Below the pieces are notes generated by a model. That model worked only from the letters and a program-made list of their open reading frames with translations, was not told the origin of the DNA and did no database searches. The translations under genes were made by a program, and so were the position numbers. DNA of 64,000 nucleotides from Pantoea brenneri (GTDB taxonomy: Bacteria > Pseudomonadota > Gammaproteobacteria > Enterobacterales > Enterobacteriaceae), in assembly GCA_002095305.1 (NCBI GenBank), contig MIEI01000009.1, forward strand, positions 1 through 64,000. The letters run 5' to 3'. Of the stretch, positions 39,469 through 49,585 are shown in pieces (the stretch's first letter is position 1; each line of letters begins with the position of its first letter).

Positions 39469-40482
39469 TTAACGACGTTCGTGTGACAGTACCTGACGAG
39501 GCTGAGTACGACGACCCACCATCCCCATCACACCGGCCAGCACCGCTTCGATAATCAACAGAATCAGCGCATACCAGCTGGCTTTCGCCGTAGCTGCTGC
39601 TGCTTTATCTGCGGCTTCACGTGCCTTCTGCTCGGCCTGCTGTTTCAGTTCCTGATATTTCTGCATCGCCTGCTGATAGCTCTGCTCTGCTTTAGCGACG
39701 ATCTGATCGACTTCCTGATCGCTTTTACCGGTACGCGCTTTGATAATATTTTTCAGCGCATCACGATCGGCGGCCTGTAATGTATCTGAATGACGATTCA
39801 TCACGCCTTTTAACCAGTTAGACAGATCGGTATCCGCCGTCTGTGGATGGCTGGCGGTGTTGTTAGCCTGATTCTCCGCATTCTGCGCTTCGTTATTTGC
39901 ATCCTGCTTTAAATTCTCCGGCTGTAATTCCGGCTTACCGGTCTGGCGCAGCGTAGTTTCCAGTTCGTTCTGCAGGTCATCTAAATTAATATTATTTTCC
40001 TGCAGCTTATCTTTCGCCATTTGAGTGACCGATGGCGCAGCGGCGGAAATACCGCTACCTAATGCCTGGAAACCGGAACCGACAATATTCATTGCCCCGC
40101 CCAATACACTGCTCGCCAGCGCAATCGCCAGGTAAATAGTGAAAATTGTGCTAAGGCCAAACATCAGTAAACCGTGCAGCGCGCCTTCGCGCTGTGCCAG
40201 ACGGCCCGCCACGTAGCTACCGGCCGCCATCGCCACCAGCATTTCAATTGCGGTCCAGACCAGTGCGCCGGTACCCAGACCGTCTAATGGGTTCTGTTCC
40301 TTCATCGGATCAACGCTGGTCGCGCCAATTGCCGTTCCCAGCAGCGTCAATATGATGTGAACAATCAGCGCGCAAATTACCCCGGCAAAGACGGCGCTCC
40401 AGGAAATACGCTTTAGCGGCAATCCCGCTGGCCCGGTCGCCAGCGTTTCGGTATAGCCATTATTAATACGGGTATCAGCCAT
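39469..40482 (-). CDS. Uncharacterised multi-pass inner-membrane protein with coiled coil
   Basis: I do not recognise a characterised homologue with certainty. The start chosen is MADTRINNGY at 40482 with GAGGAG upstream, giving 337 residues; an in-frame extension to 40581 lacks support. About three hydrophobic segments occupy residues 22-125 (WSAVFAGVICALIVHIILTL first). A soluble segment rich in Asn, Gln and Ala (about 145-300) then contains a helical, probably coiled-coil, stretch (YQELKQQAEQKAREAADKAA). One last transmembrane segment and a basic tail end the protein. The N-terminal pattern recalls proteins annotated PhnA-like membrane protein. It replaces yfhR in the E. coli order. Function unknown. 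Confidence 0.7.
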   Translation of the reverse strand: MADTRINNGYTETLATGPAGLPLKRISWSAVFAGVICALIVHIILTLLGTAIGATSVDPMKEQNPLDGLGTGALVWTAIEMLVAMAAGSYVAGRLAQREGALHGLLMFGLSTIFTIYLAIALASSVLGGAMNIVGSGFQALGSGISAAAPSVTQMAKDKLQENNINLDDLQNELETTLRQTGKPELQPENLKQDANNEAQNAENQANNTASHPQTADTDLSNWLKGVMNRHSDTLQAADRDALKNIIKARTGKSDQEVDQIVAKAEQSYQQAMQKYQELKQQAEQKAREAADKAAAATAKASWYALILLIIEAVLAGVMGMVGRRTQPRQVLSHERR

Positions 40483-40686
40483 GAAATATTCTCCTCGCAA
40501 CAAACAGAAAGGTGCTTTGGTTTTAATCATCCCGCAGAGAATGCCGTTTTGGTAATAACAGCGTAGACAGTGAATAGTCATTTCACCACCATCGCCAGGC
40601 GAGAAAAAAATAAAGATGTGAATTTACATAAATTAGCGAGATACGCTACGCAGCGGAAATTTAATTCCCGCTGCGCTTGTTGAGAT

Positions 40687-41664
40687 TCAGAAAGGTCGAA
40701 TTCCGCCGCTGAAGGCGGGTTGTGCTGACTGCCATAAAGCGATGCCGGCCACGATTAATATCAGGCTGCCGATTAAGGTGAGCATCGGAACCAATAGCTG
40801 CGCCAGTTGATTGTGTCGCGGCTGGGCCAGTCGCTGCGCCACTACACGGGCGCGCTGGACCAGCAAACCAATCAGCGAGATGGTGAGTGCGGTGCCAAGC
40901 GCCATCGCCGCCGCTGACAGCACGCCCCAGGCATAAACGCCAATCACTTTGGCAAACAGCAGCATCATGATCGCCCCGGAGCAGGGCCGCAGCCCCATCG
41001 ATACCACCACCAGCAGTTGGGTTTTCACACTCACCGCCTCGCGTATCTGTTGCGGCGACGGCAGGTGCGCATGTCCGCAACCACAGTGTGCGTGATGCTG
41101 GTGATCGGGACGCAGCGTGCGGAAAGCGAGCGCCGGGCGCGGACGTCGCATCTGCCACAGCGTTCGCAGCGCGCGATAACCGATCCAGGCCCCCAGTCCG
41201 CTCACCAGCAGATAGCTGCCCTTTTCCAGCCAGAAGCTGCTGAGATGCAGCTGGCGTGAAGAGGTTTGCAGCAGCACCAGCATCACCGTGACCAGCACGA
41301 TCGCTACTGAACCCTGCAATAGCGAGGCCAGCAGCGTCAGCTTAATACTGGTTTTAACTCTGGCCGGATGGGTTGCCAGAAAAGTGGTAATCACCACTTT
41401 GCCATGGCCCGGTCCCAGCGCATGCAAAATGCCGTACAGCAGGCTGAACAGCACCAGTGACAGCCCGGCCTGCTGCGGCTGCTCAGCCACCAGCTGTAAC
41501 AGCTGAGTCATCTGCCGGTGCAAATCTTTCTGCCAGAGTACGCTTTGCAACAGAATCTGCGACCAGTTGAGCCAGAGTAGCGTGCCGCCGGTCAGCAACA
41601 GCGCCGCCAGCAGCCAGAGCGGCCAGAGTCGCGAAGCGCCTGCCGGAGTAGAAATTACTGACAT
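40687..41664 (-). CDS. zevB: ZevB-like metal permease (NicO/RcnA family)
   Basis: Inner-membrane transporter of 325 residues with about six membrane segments. The NicO-family motif HALGPGHGK lies at 81-89 and GLRPCSG at 224-230. A His/Cys-rich cytoplasmic loop at 187-200 (DHQHHAHCGCGHAH) suggests metal binding. It overlaps the upstream zevA by 10 bases. The pairing of a DUF1007 periplasmic protein with a NicO permease matches Haemophilus influenzae ZevAB, a zinc-acquisition system. Nickel or cobalt transport is the alternative; the Zur-like site upstream favours zinc. Confidence 0.8.
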   Translation of the reverse strand: MSVISTPAGASRLWPLWLLAALLLTGGTLLWLNWSQILLQSVLWQKDLHRQMTQLLQLVAEQPQQAGLSLVLFSLLYGILHALGPGHGKVVITTFLATHPARVKTSIKLTLLASLLQGSVAIVLVTVMLVLLQTSSRQLHLSSFWLEKGSYLLVSGLGAWIGYRALRTLWQMRRPRPALAFRTLRPDHQHHAHCGCGHAHLPSPQQIREAVSVKTQLLVVVSMGLRPCSGAIMMLLFAKVIGVYAWGVLSAAAMALGTALTISLIGLLVQRARVVAQRLAQPRHNQLAQLLVPMLTLIGSLILIVAGIALWQSAQPAFSGGIRPF

Positions 41665-42281
41665 GTGAGAATCACCGTCTGCGCGAACTGCCGACCTAAA
41701 TCAAGCTCTTCTGCTGGTGCATCAGCCTTATCCAGCGACAGCGCATACTGTTTCAACGAGTCGTTGGGCTTTGGCGTGTTCAGCGTAAACTTACAGCGTT
41801 GCTGCAGTGCCGGCGGCAGCGTCAGGGCGCTGGCGTTGTCATAAAACATGTCGACAAAATAGCTGGGATCAAAGGTCAGGATGTCAAACCGCTGCCCGGT
41901 CAGTACCGGCGGCTCCGCCAGCGGCAGAATAAACTCCAGCACCGCCTTATGACCGTTACGCGAGAGATGATATTCGTCAGGCAGATTCAAAAATTTCACC
42001 CGCTGTTGGTTATGCCAGATTTCTGAGAAGTAGTGCTGGCCCAGCACGTTAGCCATCACACCGGCCGCCAGCTTTTTCCACACCACGCTGCCTGGCTTCG
42101 CCTCGCCAGCGTCATACAGCAGATCGGCAGAGGTGATCTCATCCATGGTCCAGGTCATTTTTAAGCCGGTGAAGGTATCCCCCTTCGCCACCAGTTCGGT
42201 TTTCATGTCGATGAAACTGTGTGGATGCGCCAGTGCCGCCGGACTTAAGACCATCAGTAATACAAAGCGTGTGCGTTTCAT
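41655..42281 (-). CDS. zevA: ZevA-like periplasmic metal-binding protein (DUF1007)
   Basis: Protein of 208 residues with a signal peptide ending ALA| at about residue 18. The mature protein would start HPHSFID, a potential metal-binding N-terminus. The remainder fits DUF1007 proteins such as H. influenzae ZevA. It is first of a two-gene operon with zevB and divergent from csiE. A Zur-like operator directly abuts the start codon, and no good Shine-Dalgarno is visible there, so the leader may be very short. Confidence 0.8.
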   Translation of the reverse strand: MKRTRFVLLMVLSPAALAHPHSFIDMKTELVAKGDTFTGLKMTWTMDEITSADLLYDAGEAKPGSVVWKKLAAGVMANVLGQHYFSEIWHNQQRVKFLNLPDEYHLSRNGHKAVLEFILPLAEPPVLTGQRFDILTFDPSYFVDMFYDNASALTLPPALQQRCKFTLNTPKPNDSLKQYALSLDKADAPAEELDLGRQFAQTVILTCQ

Positions 42282-42282
42282 A

Positions 42283-42303
42283 ATGTTATAAAGTAACGTT
42301 CCC
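42283..42303 (-). promoter_or_regulatory. Zur-like operator at zevA
   Basis: AATGTTATAAAGTAACGTT resembles the enterobacterial Zur palindrome (ATGTTATAnTATAACAT): the left half is perfect, the right half matches 4 of 7. It lies immediately upstream of the zevA start, so bound repressor would block zevAB when zinc is plentiful. Confidence 0.55.
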
Positions 42304-42437
42304 GATGAAAAGAATCCATAAGTAACAAAATTTTGTGACCCGCCTTAAACCTCTGACTAAAAAAACCGCCTGACAGCTACCGGGACTGACGGGGTTGGCT
42401 ATTCTTAGCTCAAATTAGCCTGCTGGAAATCTGATTG

Positions 42438-43706
42438 ATGAGTTCTGCTACCCCTTTGGCACCACTCTTCACCCGTTCACAGCGACAGTGCCATCTTTTA
42501 TTACTGTTATTTCTGCCGACTCCCGCGCTTACGCTTGAAAAAGTCTGCCAGTTAAATGGTGTTGATCCTGCGGTTGCCCGACAGGATATCGCGGAAGTGG
42601 GTGACGAGATACAGCGATATCACCGGCTGGAACTGCACCAGATGGTGGATGGCAGCTTTCGTCTTCATGGTACAGAGTTGGATCGGCGCCTCTGTTTGCT
42701 GCACAACCTGCGACGCAGTTTGCGTTTGTCACAGACCTTTGTCTGTGAGCATTTTGCCGCCCCACTGCGTCAGCGTCTGAAGGTCATGAAGATTGAGAAA
42801 GCGCTCTACGATGAGACTAACCTGCAGGCGTTAATTCAGCACTGCGGGCTGCGACTGGGTCGCGAGTTTAGCGAACGGGATCGGCTGTTTTTGCAGATTT
42901 TTATGAAGTATGGGCTGTGCCAGCGACAACCCGCGCTGTTTAGCGATCCGCAGCGCGTCTGGCTGCAACATAAGGCAGAACGCCAGGCGGCTGAGGATGT
43001 CATTCATCACTGGCGCAAACGCTGCCATCTGGCACCGCACATCAGCGAAACGGATTTCTGGACGCTGCTGTTCAGCCTGATCCACACCCCGCAGGCCGAT
43101 CGGGCAAAGCATCCCTGCGAGCAGCGATTAATGGCGGCGACGGTACAGCTGATTGCCGATTTTGAGCAGTGTGCTGCGGTGACCTTTGCTGACCGCGCCG
43201 ATCTGCTGCAGCAGCTCTATACCCATCTGGCGCAGGCGCTGGATCGCACTCACTTTACCATCGGCATCGACAACAGCGTGGCGCTGGATGTCAGCCGACT
43301 CTATCCGCGCCTGTTACGCACCACCCAGCTGGCGCTGCGCGCTTTTGAATATGAATACCAGATCGCTTTTACCCCGGAAGAGGTGAGCCTGATTACGGTG
43401 ATTTTTGGTGCCTGGCTGATGCAGGAAAATGCGTTGCAGGAGAAGCAGGTGCTGATATTAACCGGCGAAGATCCGCAGCTGGAGCAGGATGTCGAGCAGC
43501 AGATCCGTGAAATCACCCTGCTGCCGATCAATATTACCTACCAGCAGGTGAGCAGTTTCCAGCGCGATGGCGCGCCGCGCGAAGTTGACCTGATTATTTC
43601 ACCGTACGCCACCTCGCTGCCGCTCTACTCACCGCCGCTGATACATGCAGAACTGCCGCTGACGGCGCACCATCAGCAGCGTATCCGTTATTTGCTCGAG
43701 TCGTAA
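42438..43706 (+). CDS. csiE: Stationary-phase protein CsiE (PRD-domain protein)
   Basis: Protein of 422 residues matching E. coli CsiE, a stationary-phase-induced protein of unknown function related to PRD-containing antiterminators and regulators. Conserved stretches are CQLNGVDPAVARQDI, QALDRTHFTIGIDN, LYPRLLRTTQLALRAFEYEY and VIFGAWLMQENALQEKQVL. An ATG at 42438 is preferred over the TTG one codon earlier. It converges with hcaT, overlapping by 19 bases at the stops, as in E. coli. Confidence 0.9.
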   Translation: MSSATPLAPLFTRSQRQCHLLLLLFLPTPALTLEKVCQLNGVDPAVARQDIAEVGDEIQRYHRLELHQMVDGSFRLHGTELDRRLCLLHNLRRSLRLSQTFVCEHFAAPLRQRLKVMKIEKALYDETNLQALIQHCGLRLGREFSERDRLFLQIFMKYGLCQRQPALFSDPQRVWLQHKAERQAAEDVIHHWRKRCHLAPHISETDFWTLLFSLIHTPQADRAKHPCEQRLMAATVQLIADFEQCAAVTFADRADLLQQLYTHLAQALDRTHFTIGIDNSVALDVSRLYPRLLRTTQLALRAFEYEYQIAFTPEEVSLITVIFGAWLMQENALQEKQVLILTGEDPQLEQDVEQQIREITLLPINITYQQVSSFQRDGAPREVDLIISPYATSLPLYSPPLIHAELPLTAHHQQRIRYLLES

Positions 43707-44836
43707 CGCGGGCGCAGGAACAGCGCAGGCAGCGCAACTAACGCCATCACCCAAAACAGATGCCCCTGCAGATGGGTAAACAGCACGCCGCAAATCATGG
43801 TCATCACTGCGATTCCGCCGCCCATTGCCAGCGCGGAATAGAGCGATTGCAACCGGATCACCTCAGCGCCCTGACGGGCAGCAATAAAGCGCATCGCCGC
43901 CAGATGGCAGACGGTGAAGCTGCCGCAGTGCAGAATCTGCGCCACAATCAGCAGCGGCAGCGCGGTGCTGGCACCCAGCAGGCTCCAGCGGATCAGTGCG
44001 CAGATGCCCGATAGCAGCAGCAAATCGCGCGCGCTCCAGCGACGAAACAGGCGATTGCTGAGCGCAAAAATAATAATCTCCGCCACCACGCCCAGCGACC
44101 AGAGATAGCCCACCGTTGAGGCCGAATAGCCGCTCTCCTGCCACCAGATAGCACTGAAGCCGTAATAGGCGGCATGCGCCCCCTGCAGCAGCGTCACGCA
44201 CAGCATAAAACGCCAGACCGCATTCTCACGCAGCAGGTCACGCCAGACCGGCCAGCCACCGCCTGTTGCGCCCTGCCGCTCATTCCCCTGCGGATGGGTG
44301 GCTGGGGTGAGCATCATCCCGGCCAGCATGCTGAGCGCCCCCACCGACAGTAACAATAATATTGCCTGCGAAGAGTAAGCGCTGACCAGCACCCCGGTCA
44401 GCGCCGAACTGATCACAAATGCCAGCGATCCCCACAGCCGTACCGGACCGTAAGCCAGGCCAATCTGCTGCGTCCAGGTGGCGGCAAGCGCATCACTGAG
44501 CGGCACCAGCGGCGAGAAAAACAGGTTAAAGCCAATCATCACCGCCAGCAGCCACATCCACTGCTGCCCGACCCAGTAGCCAATGGCGAACAGGCAGGTC
44601 ATCAGCGCCAGCAGGCGAAGTGCGGTAATTAACTGTGCCGGATTTTTTACCTGCGAGGCGATAAGCAGGCTGCCGACAAAGCGCGCCACCATGCCACACC
44701 CCAGCAGCAGACCGATTTTTTCCGCATCAAGGCCGGTGCCTTTGAGCCATACGCCCCAGAAAGGCAGGTAGATGCCGTAACAGAAGAAGTAAGTGAAGTA
44801 GCCCAATCCGAGCCATCTGGCGGAGCCGATTGCCAT
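43688..44836 (-). CDS. hcaT: MFS transporter HcaT (putative 3-phenylpropionate permease)
   Basis: Major facilitator of 382 residues and 12 predicted membrane segments. The start is MAIGSARW at 44836 with GGAGGGA upstream. Conserved stretches are GYFTYFFCYGIYLPFW, GFNLFFSPLVPLSDALA, LLQGAHAAYYGFSAI and QILHCGSFTVCHLAAM. In E. coli it is the assigned phenylpropionate transporter, though the hca catabolic genes are not next to it there or here. Substrate inferred from family only. Confidence 0.9.
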   Translation of the reverse strand: MAIGSARWLGLGYFTYFFCYGIYLPFWGVWLKGTGLDAEKIGLLLGCGMVARFVGSLLIASQVKNPAQLITALRLLALMTCLFAIGYWVGQQWMWLLAVMIGFNLFFSPLVPLSDALAATWTQQIGLAYGPVRLWGSLAFVISSALTGVLVSAYSSQAILLLLSVGALSMLAGMMLTPATHPQGNERQGATGGGWPVWRDLLRENAVWRFMLCVTLLQGAHAAYYGFSAIWWQESGYSASTVGYLWSLGVVAEIIIFALSNRLFRRWSARDLLLLSGICALIRWSLLGASTALPLLIVAQILHCGSFTVCHLAAMRFIAARQGAEVIRLQSLYSALAMGGGIAVMTMICGVLFTHLQGHLFWVMALVALPALFLRPRYDSSK

Positions 44837-44910
44837 ATTCCCTCCAGCAAGTGTGCTGCCTGGCAGCAAGAGTCGGCGCTACTCTGGCAGAGCGCCACAC
44901 CTCAGGCAAT

Positions 44911-44940
44911 AAAAAAGGATGGCTGATGCCATCCTTTTTA
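44911..44940 (-). terminator. Terminator of glyA
   Basis: GGATGGC/GCCATCC with a run of six T on the minus strand lies 25 bases past the glyA stop, between glyA and hcaT. Confidence 0.9.
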
Positions 44941-44964
44941 TGCGATTACACAAGAAGTTAACGC

Positions 44965-46218
44965 TTAAGCATAGACCGGCAGACGGCTGCAGATTTCCAG
45001 CACTTTCTGTTTGGTGCGCTCAATGGTCGCTTCGTCGTTGATGTTATCCAGCACGTCAGCAATCCAGCCCGCCAGTTCACGTACGTCCGCTTCGTTGAAG
45101 CCACGACGCGTAACGGCTGGCGTACCGATACGAATACCCGAGGTGACAAACGGGCTCTTCGGATCGTTCGGGACGCTGTTTTTATTTACCGTGATGTTAG
45201 CACGGCCCAGCGCCGCATCGGCTTCTTTACCGGTCAGGTTTTTGCTCACCAGATCGATCAGGAACAGATGGTTATGGGTGCCGCCAGAGACGATGTTGTA
45301 GCCGCGTGCGATCAGCACCTCGACCATCGCTTTGGCATTTTTCGCGACCTGCTGCTGATAGGTTTTGAATTCCGGCTCCATCGCCTCTTTGAACGCCACC
45401 GCTTTACCGGCGATCACGTGCATCAGAGGACCGCCCTGTCCACCCGGGAACACCGCAGAGTTCAGTTTTTTATACAGCTCTTCGTCACCGTTTTTCGCCA
45501 GGATGATCCCGCCGCGCGGACCCGCCAGCGTTTTGTGGGTGGTCGAGGTCACGATGTGCGCATGCGGCACCGGGCTTGGGTAGACGTCAGCGGCAATCAG
45601 ACCGGCAACGTGCGCCATATCAACGAACAGCCATGCGCCCACGCTATCGGCGATTTCACGCATTTTTGCCCAGTCACATACGCCGGAATAGGCAGAGAAA
45701 CCGCCGACAATCATTTTTGGCTTATGCGTTTTGGCCAGTTCAGCCAGCTCGTCGTAGTCGATCTTGCCGGTTTCATCGATGCCGTAAGCGACTACGTTGT
45801 AGAGTTTGCCAGAAAGGTTAACCGGTGAGCCGTGGGTCAGGTGTCCGCCGTGGGCCAGGTTCATGCCAAGGATGGTATCGCCCGGCTGCAGCAGCGCGGT
45901 ATAAACCGCGAAGTTCGCCTGAGAACCTGAATGTGGCTGCACGTTAGCGTAATCAGCGCCAAACAGCTGTTTAGCGCGGTCAATCGCTAATTGCTCAACG
46001 ATATCAACATATTCACAACCGCCGTAGTAGCGTTTGCCTGGATAGCCTTCGGCGTATTTGTTGGTGAGCTGCGAACCTTGCGCCTGCATAACGCGCGGGC
46101 TGGTGTAGTTTTCAGAAGCAATCAGTTCGATGTGCTCTTCCTGACGCACTTTCTCTTGCTCCATCGCCTGCCACAACTCGGCATCATAATCGGCAATGTT
46201 CATATCACGCTTTAACAT
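44965..46218 (-). CDS. glyA: Serine hydroxymethyltransferase
   Basis: PLP enzyme interconverting serine and glycine while charging tetrahydrofolate. It has 417 residues from [12 protein letters not shown] at 46218, equal to E. coli; a Met two codons upstream is less likely. The PLP lysine lies in [12 protein letters not shown]. It is divergent from hmp, as in E. coli. A PurR-like box lies in the intergenic region. Confidence 0.98.
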   Translation of the reverse strand: MLKRDMNIADYDAELWQAMEQEKVRQEEHIELIASENYTSPRVMQAQGSQLTNKYAEGYPGKRYYGGCEYVDIVEQLAIDRAKQLFGADYANVQPHSGSQANFAVYTALLQPGDTILGMNLAHGGHLTHGSPVNLSGKLYNVVAYGIDETGKIDYDELAELAKTHKPKMIVGGFSAYSGVCDWAKMREIADSVGAWLFVDMAHVAGLIAADVYPSPVPHAHIVTSTTHKTLAGPRGGIILAKNGDEELYKKLNSAVFPGGQGGPLMHVIAGKAVAFKEAMEPEFKTYQQQVAKNAKAMVEVLIARGYNIVSGGTHNHLFLIDLVSKNLTGKEADAALGRANITVNKNSVPNDPKSPFVTSGIRIGTPAVTRRGFNEADVRELAGWIADVLDNINDEATIERTKQKVLEICSRLPVYA

Positions 46219-46331
46219 CCGCATCTCCTGACTCAGCTAACTTTTTTAACGGCAGTTTAAGCCCCACCGGGGCGAAGGCCCACAGTGTAAACCGTTTTAT
46301 CAGGTGAAGGTAGGGTGAATCCCCTCTTTTT

Positions 46332-46347
46332 ACGCAAACGATTGGCT
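46332..46347 (-). promoter_or_regulatory. PurR-like operator upstream of glyA
   Basis: ACGCAAACGATTGGCT matches ANGCAANCGNTTNCNT with one mismatch, about 115 bases upstream of the glyA start. PurR represses glyA in E. coli. The gap 46219-46547 otherwise holds only the NsrR box and promoter sequence. Confidence 0.55.
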
Positions 46348-46505
46348 ATGCAGCGGCACGGGATTTTTACGCTTTTTTCTGGTCAGACTGCGCCACGATT
46401 TTTCTTCAGGATGTGACGGAGATTTCCTCATCCAGCGGCCATACGCGGCTTGCCAGGCGATCAGAAAGTTAAAGCGGTTATTTACAGCGCAGCCGGCATA
46501 GCTAT

Positions 46506-46528
46506 AAGATGCATTTAAAATGCAACTT
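46506..46528 (+). promoter_or_regulatory. NsrR operator at hmp
   Basis: AAGATGCATTTAAAATGCA followed by ACTT is a near-perfect 11-1-11 inverted repeat matching the NsrR site. It ends 19 bases before the hmp start. NsrR is a nitric-oxide-sensing Fe-S repressor of hmp. Confidence 0.85.
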
Positions 46529-46547
46529 TACATGTGAGGTTCCTCCT

Positions 46548-47732
46548 ATGCTTGATGCGCAAACCATCGCGACCGTTAAATCGACCCTGCCCGCCATTGC
46601 GGCCTGCGGTCCGAAACTCACCGCCCACTTCTATGACCGCATGTTGTCGCACCATCCCGAACTAAAAAACGTCTTCAACATGAATAACCAGCGCAATGGC
46701 GATCAGCGTGAAGCGCTGTTTAATGCAATTTGCGCCTACGGTGCCAACTTGGAAAATCTGGCGGTGCTGCTGCCGGCGGTGGAAAAAATTGCCCAGAAGC
46801 ATACCAGCCTGAATATTCAGCCTGATCAGTACGCCATCGTCGGCGAAAATTTACTGGCAACTATCAAAGAGCTGCTGGATCCGGGTGAAGAGGTGCTGGC
46901 GGCCTGGGGCCGGGCTTACGGCGTGCTGGCAGAGGTGTTTATCCAGCGTGAAGAGCAGATTTATCAGGCCTCGGAACAGCAAACGGGCGGCTGGCGGGGG
47001 ACCCGCGCCTTCCGCATCAGCGCGATTGAGCAACAGAGCGCGGTAATCAAAAGCTTCACTTTTACGCCGGTCGATGGCGGACCGGTGGCCGCGTTTGAGC
47101 CGGGCCAGTACCTGACGGTGCACCTGCAGCCCGCCAGTTTCGAACATCATCAGATTCGCCAGTATTCCCTGACCAACCTGAGTAACGGTAAAGATTACCG
47201 CATTGCGGTGAAGCGTGAGGACAAAGGCACGGTTTCTGGCTGGCTGCATCAGTATGGTCAGGTGGGCGATGAAGTGCAGCTGGCTGCGCCGCACGGTGAC
47301 TTCTTCCTGCAGACTGAGGCTGAAACGCCGGTAGCGCTGATCTCGGCTGGCGTCGGTCAGACCCCGATGCTGGCCATGCTGCATGCGCTGGCCGCGCAGC
47401 AGCATCCTGCTGCGGTAAGCTGGCTGCACGCCGCGGAAAATGGCGAGCAGCACGCCTTTGCTGATGAAGTAAAAGCGACCGGCGCACAGCTCAGCGATTT
47501 CGTTTCGCAAGTCTGGTATCGTCAGCCTGCCCCGCAGGATGCCGGCGCCTATGATGCGCAGGGCCTGATGGACGTGACGGCGATGGCGGCACGTTTACAG
47601 TCACCGCAGACACAGTTCTACCTGTGTGGTCCACTGGGCTTTATGCAGCATGTGGTGGCGCAGCTGCGTGATGCTGGCGTTGAGGACGCGCGCATCCATT
47701 ACGAACTGTTCGGTCCGCATAAAGGCATGTGA
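46548..47732 (+). CDS. hmp: Flavohemoprotein, nitric oxide dioxygenase
   Basis: Oxidises NO to nitrate using NADPH and oxygen. It has 394 residues from MLDAQTIA at 46548 with GAGGTTCCTCCT upstream (E. coli 396). An ATG at 46509 inside the NsrR box is not the start. The globin domain (1-140) contains [10 protein letters not shown] and the proximal-His region [10 protein letters not shown]. An FAD-binding domain with IRQYSLTN and an NAD domain with [10 protein letters not shown] follow. Confidence 0.97.
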   Translation: MLDAQTIATVKSTLPAIAACGPKLTAHFYDRMLSHHPELKNVFNMNNQRNGDQREALFNAICAYGANLENLAVLLPAVEKIAQKHTSLNIQPDQYAIVGENLLATIKELLDPGEEVLAAWGRAYGVLAEVFIQREEQIYQASEQQTGGWRGTRAFRISAIEQQSAVIKSFTFTPVDGGPVAAFEPGQYLTVHLQPASFEHHQIRQYSLTNLSNGKDYRIAVKREDKGTVSGWLHQYGQVGDEVQLAAPHGDFFLQTEAETPVALISAGVGQTPMLAMLHALAAQQHPAAVSWLHAAENGEQHAFADEVKATGAQLSDFVSQVWYRQPAPQDAGAYDAQGLMDVTAMAARLQSPQTQFYLCGPLGFMQHVVAQLRDAGVEDARIHYELFGPHKGM

Positions 47733-47741
47733 TTGCACCAT

Positions 47742-47773
47742 AAAAAAAGCCCGCATCGCAGCGGGCTTTTTTA
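47742..47773. terminator. Bidirectional terminator between hmp and glnB
   Basis: An A-run, the stem GCCCGC/GCGGGC and a T-run lie between the convergent hmp and glnB genes, able to end both transcripts. Confidence 0.88.
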
Positions 47774-47784
47774 ATCCGGCGAAC

Positions 47785-48162
<378 letters not shown>

Positions 48163-48250
48163 TTATCAAGTATAAATGTTGCTGGCGCGGCCGGGCAGCG
48201 AATATCCGCCATGCGGATCACGCTTTGCCCTGGCGGGATTGCGGCGCACG

Positions 48251-49585
48251 CTACTCTTTAAAATCGCTGGCGTCCAGTTCGTGACGAGACAGCAGCTTAT
48301 AGAACTCAGTACGGTTGCGTCCAGCCAGACGCGCAGCATGGGTCACATTGCCTTTAGTCATCTGCAGTAACTTACGCAGATAGTTCAGCTCGAACTGATT
48401 GCGCGCCTCGACAAAGGTCGGCAACGCACTGTTTTCACCGCTCAGCGCCTGCGCCACCAGCGCATCACTGATCACCGGTGACGCGCTGAGCGCCACACAC
48501 TGCTCAACCACGTTGACCAGCTGACGCACGTTACCCGGCCAGCTGGCGGCCATCAGGCGTTTCATCGCATCGACAGAAAAACTGCGGATTTGCGGTTTGT
48601 GCCGTTCCGCCGCCTGACGCAGCAGATGATTCGCCAGCAGCGGGATATCCTCCGTCCGCTGATGCAGCGCCGGAATTTTCAGGTTAACCACGTTGAGGCG
48701 ATAGAACAGATCCTCGCGAAACTCTTTTTTCTCCATCGCCTTAGGCAGATCGCGGTGGGTGGCGGAAATGATACGCACGTCGATATCCATGTCGTGATCG
48801 CTGCCGACCGGCCGTACTTTGCGCTCCTGCAGTACCCGCAGCAGCTTAACCTGCAGCGCCTGTGGCATGTCGCCGATCTCATCAAGAAACAGCGTGCCGC
48901 CACCGGCCGCTTTGAACAGCCCATCACGGGCGCTCACCGCGCCGGTAAATGCCCCTTTGGCGTGACCAAACAGCTCAGACTCCAGCAGTTGTTCCGGCAG
49001 CGCACCGCAGTTGATGGCGATAAACGGCTTGCCGTGACGTGGACTGGCGGCATGGATGGCCTGTGCCAGCATCTCTTTACCGGTACCGCTCTGCCCGTTA
49101 ATCAGCACGCTGACATCAGACTGCGCCACCATATGCGCCTGCTCCAGCAGCCGCAGCATCAACGGGCTGCGGGTAACAATCGCTTCGCGCCAGCGGTCAT
49201 CGCTGATCGGCGCCTGCTGCGCCAGCGCTTCATCAATCGCTTTGTAGAGCGCATCACGATCCACCGGCTTGGTCAGAAAGCTGAACACGCCCTGTTGGGT
49301 GGCGGAGACCGCATCCGGAATCGAGCCGTGCGCGGTCAGGATAATCACCGGCAGCCCCATATGGCGTTTCTGGATTTCGCCAAACAGCGCCAGCCCGTCC
49401 ATTTCATCCATCCGCAAATCGCTGATAACCAGCTCAATTTTTTCTTTCTGCAGCAGGCGCAACGCTTCCGGGCCGCTGGCGGCCGTGGTGACCTGGTAAC
49501 CTTCGCTGCTGAGACGCATGCCCAATAGCTTCAGCAGGCTGGGATCGTCATCGACCAGCAGCAGTCGGGCGGCTTGTTTAACCAT
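48251..49585 (-). CDS. glrR: Sigma54-dependent response regulator GlrR
   Basis: Partner of GlrK, activating the sigma54 promoter of glmY. It has 444 residues. The receiver domain (1-120) has the LLLVDDD acidic pair and the phospho-acceptor in [12 protein letters not shown]. The AAA+ domain has [14 protein letters not shown] and the sigma54-contact loop GAFTGAVS. The C-terminal Fis-type helix-turn-helix has [15 protein letters not shown]. Its 5' end overlaps the qseG stop by one base, implying coupled translation. Confidence 0.96.
   Translation of the reverse strand: MVKQAARLLLVDDDPSLLKLLGMRLSSEGYQVTTAASGPEALRLLQKEKIELVISDLRMDEMDGLALFGEIQKRHMGLPVIILTAHGSIPDAVSATQQGVFSFLTKPVDRDALYKAIDEALAQQAPISDDRWREAIVTRSPLMLRLLEQAHMVAQSDVSVLINGQSGTGKEMLAQAIHAASPRHGKPFIAINCGALPEQLLESELFGHAKGAFTGAVSARDGLFKAAGGGTLFLDEIGDMPQALQVKLLRVLQERKVRPVGSDHDMDIDVRIISATHRDLPKAMEKKEFREDLFYRLNVVNLKIPALHQRTEDIPLLANHLLRQAAERHKPQIRSFSVDAMKRLMAASWPGNVRQLVNVVEQCVALSASPVISDALVAQALSGENSALPTFVEARNQFELNYLRKLLQMTKGNVTHAARLAGRNRTEFYKLLSRHELDASDFKE

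Noticed and set aside
40483..40581. N-terminal extension of the 39469-40482 membrane protein
   Set aside because: The 33 extra residues are Cys-rich and untypical; a strong GAGGAG precedes the internal ATG at 40482.
46509..46547. Upstream ATG for hmp inside the NsrR box
   Set aside because: It would start translation within the operator; the ATG at 46548 has a good ribosome site and the family N-terminus.
46851..47510. 219-codon open frame on the minus strand opposite hmp
   Set aside because: Antisense shadow of hmp; no family features and no independent promoter or ribosome site seen.
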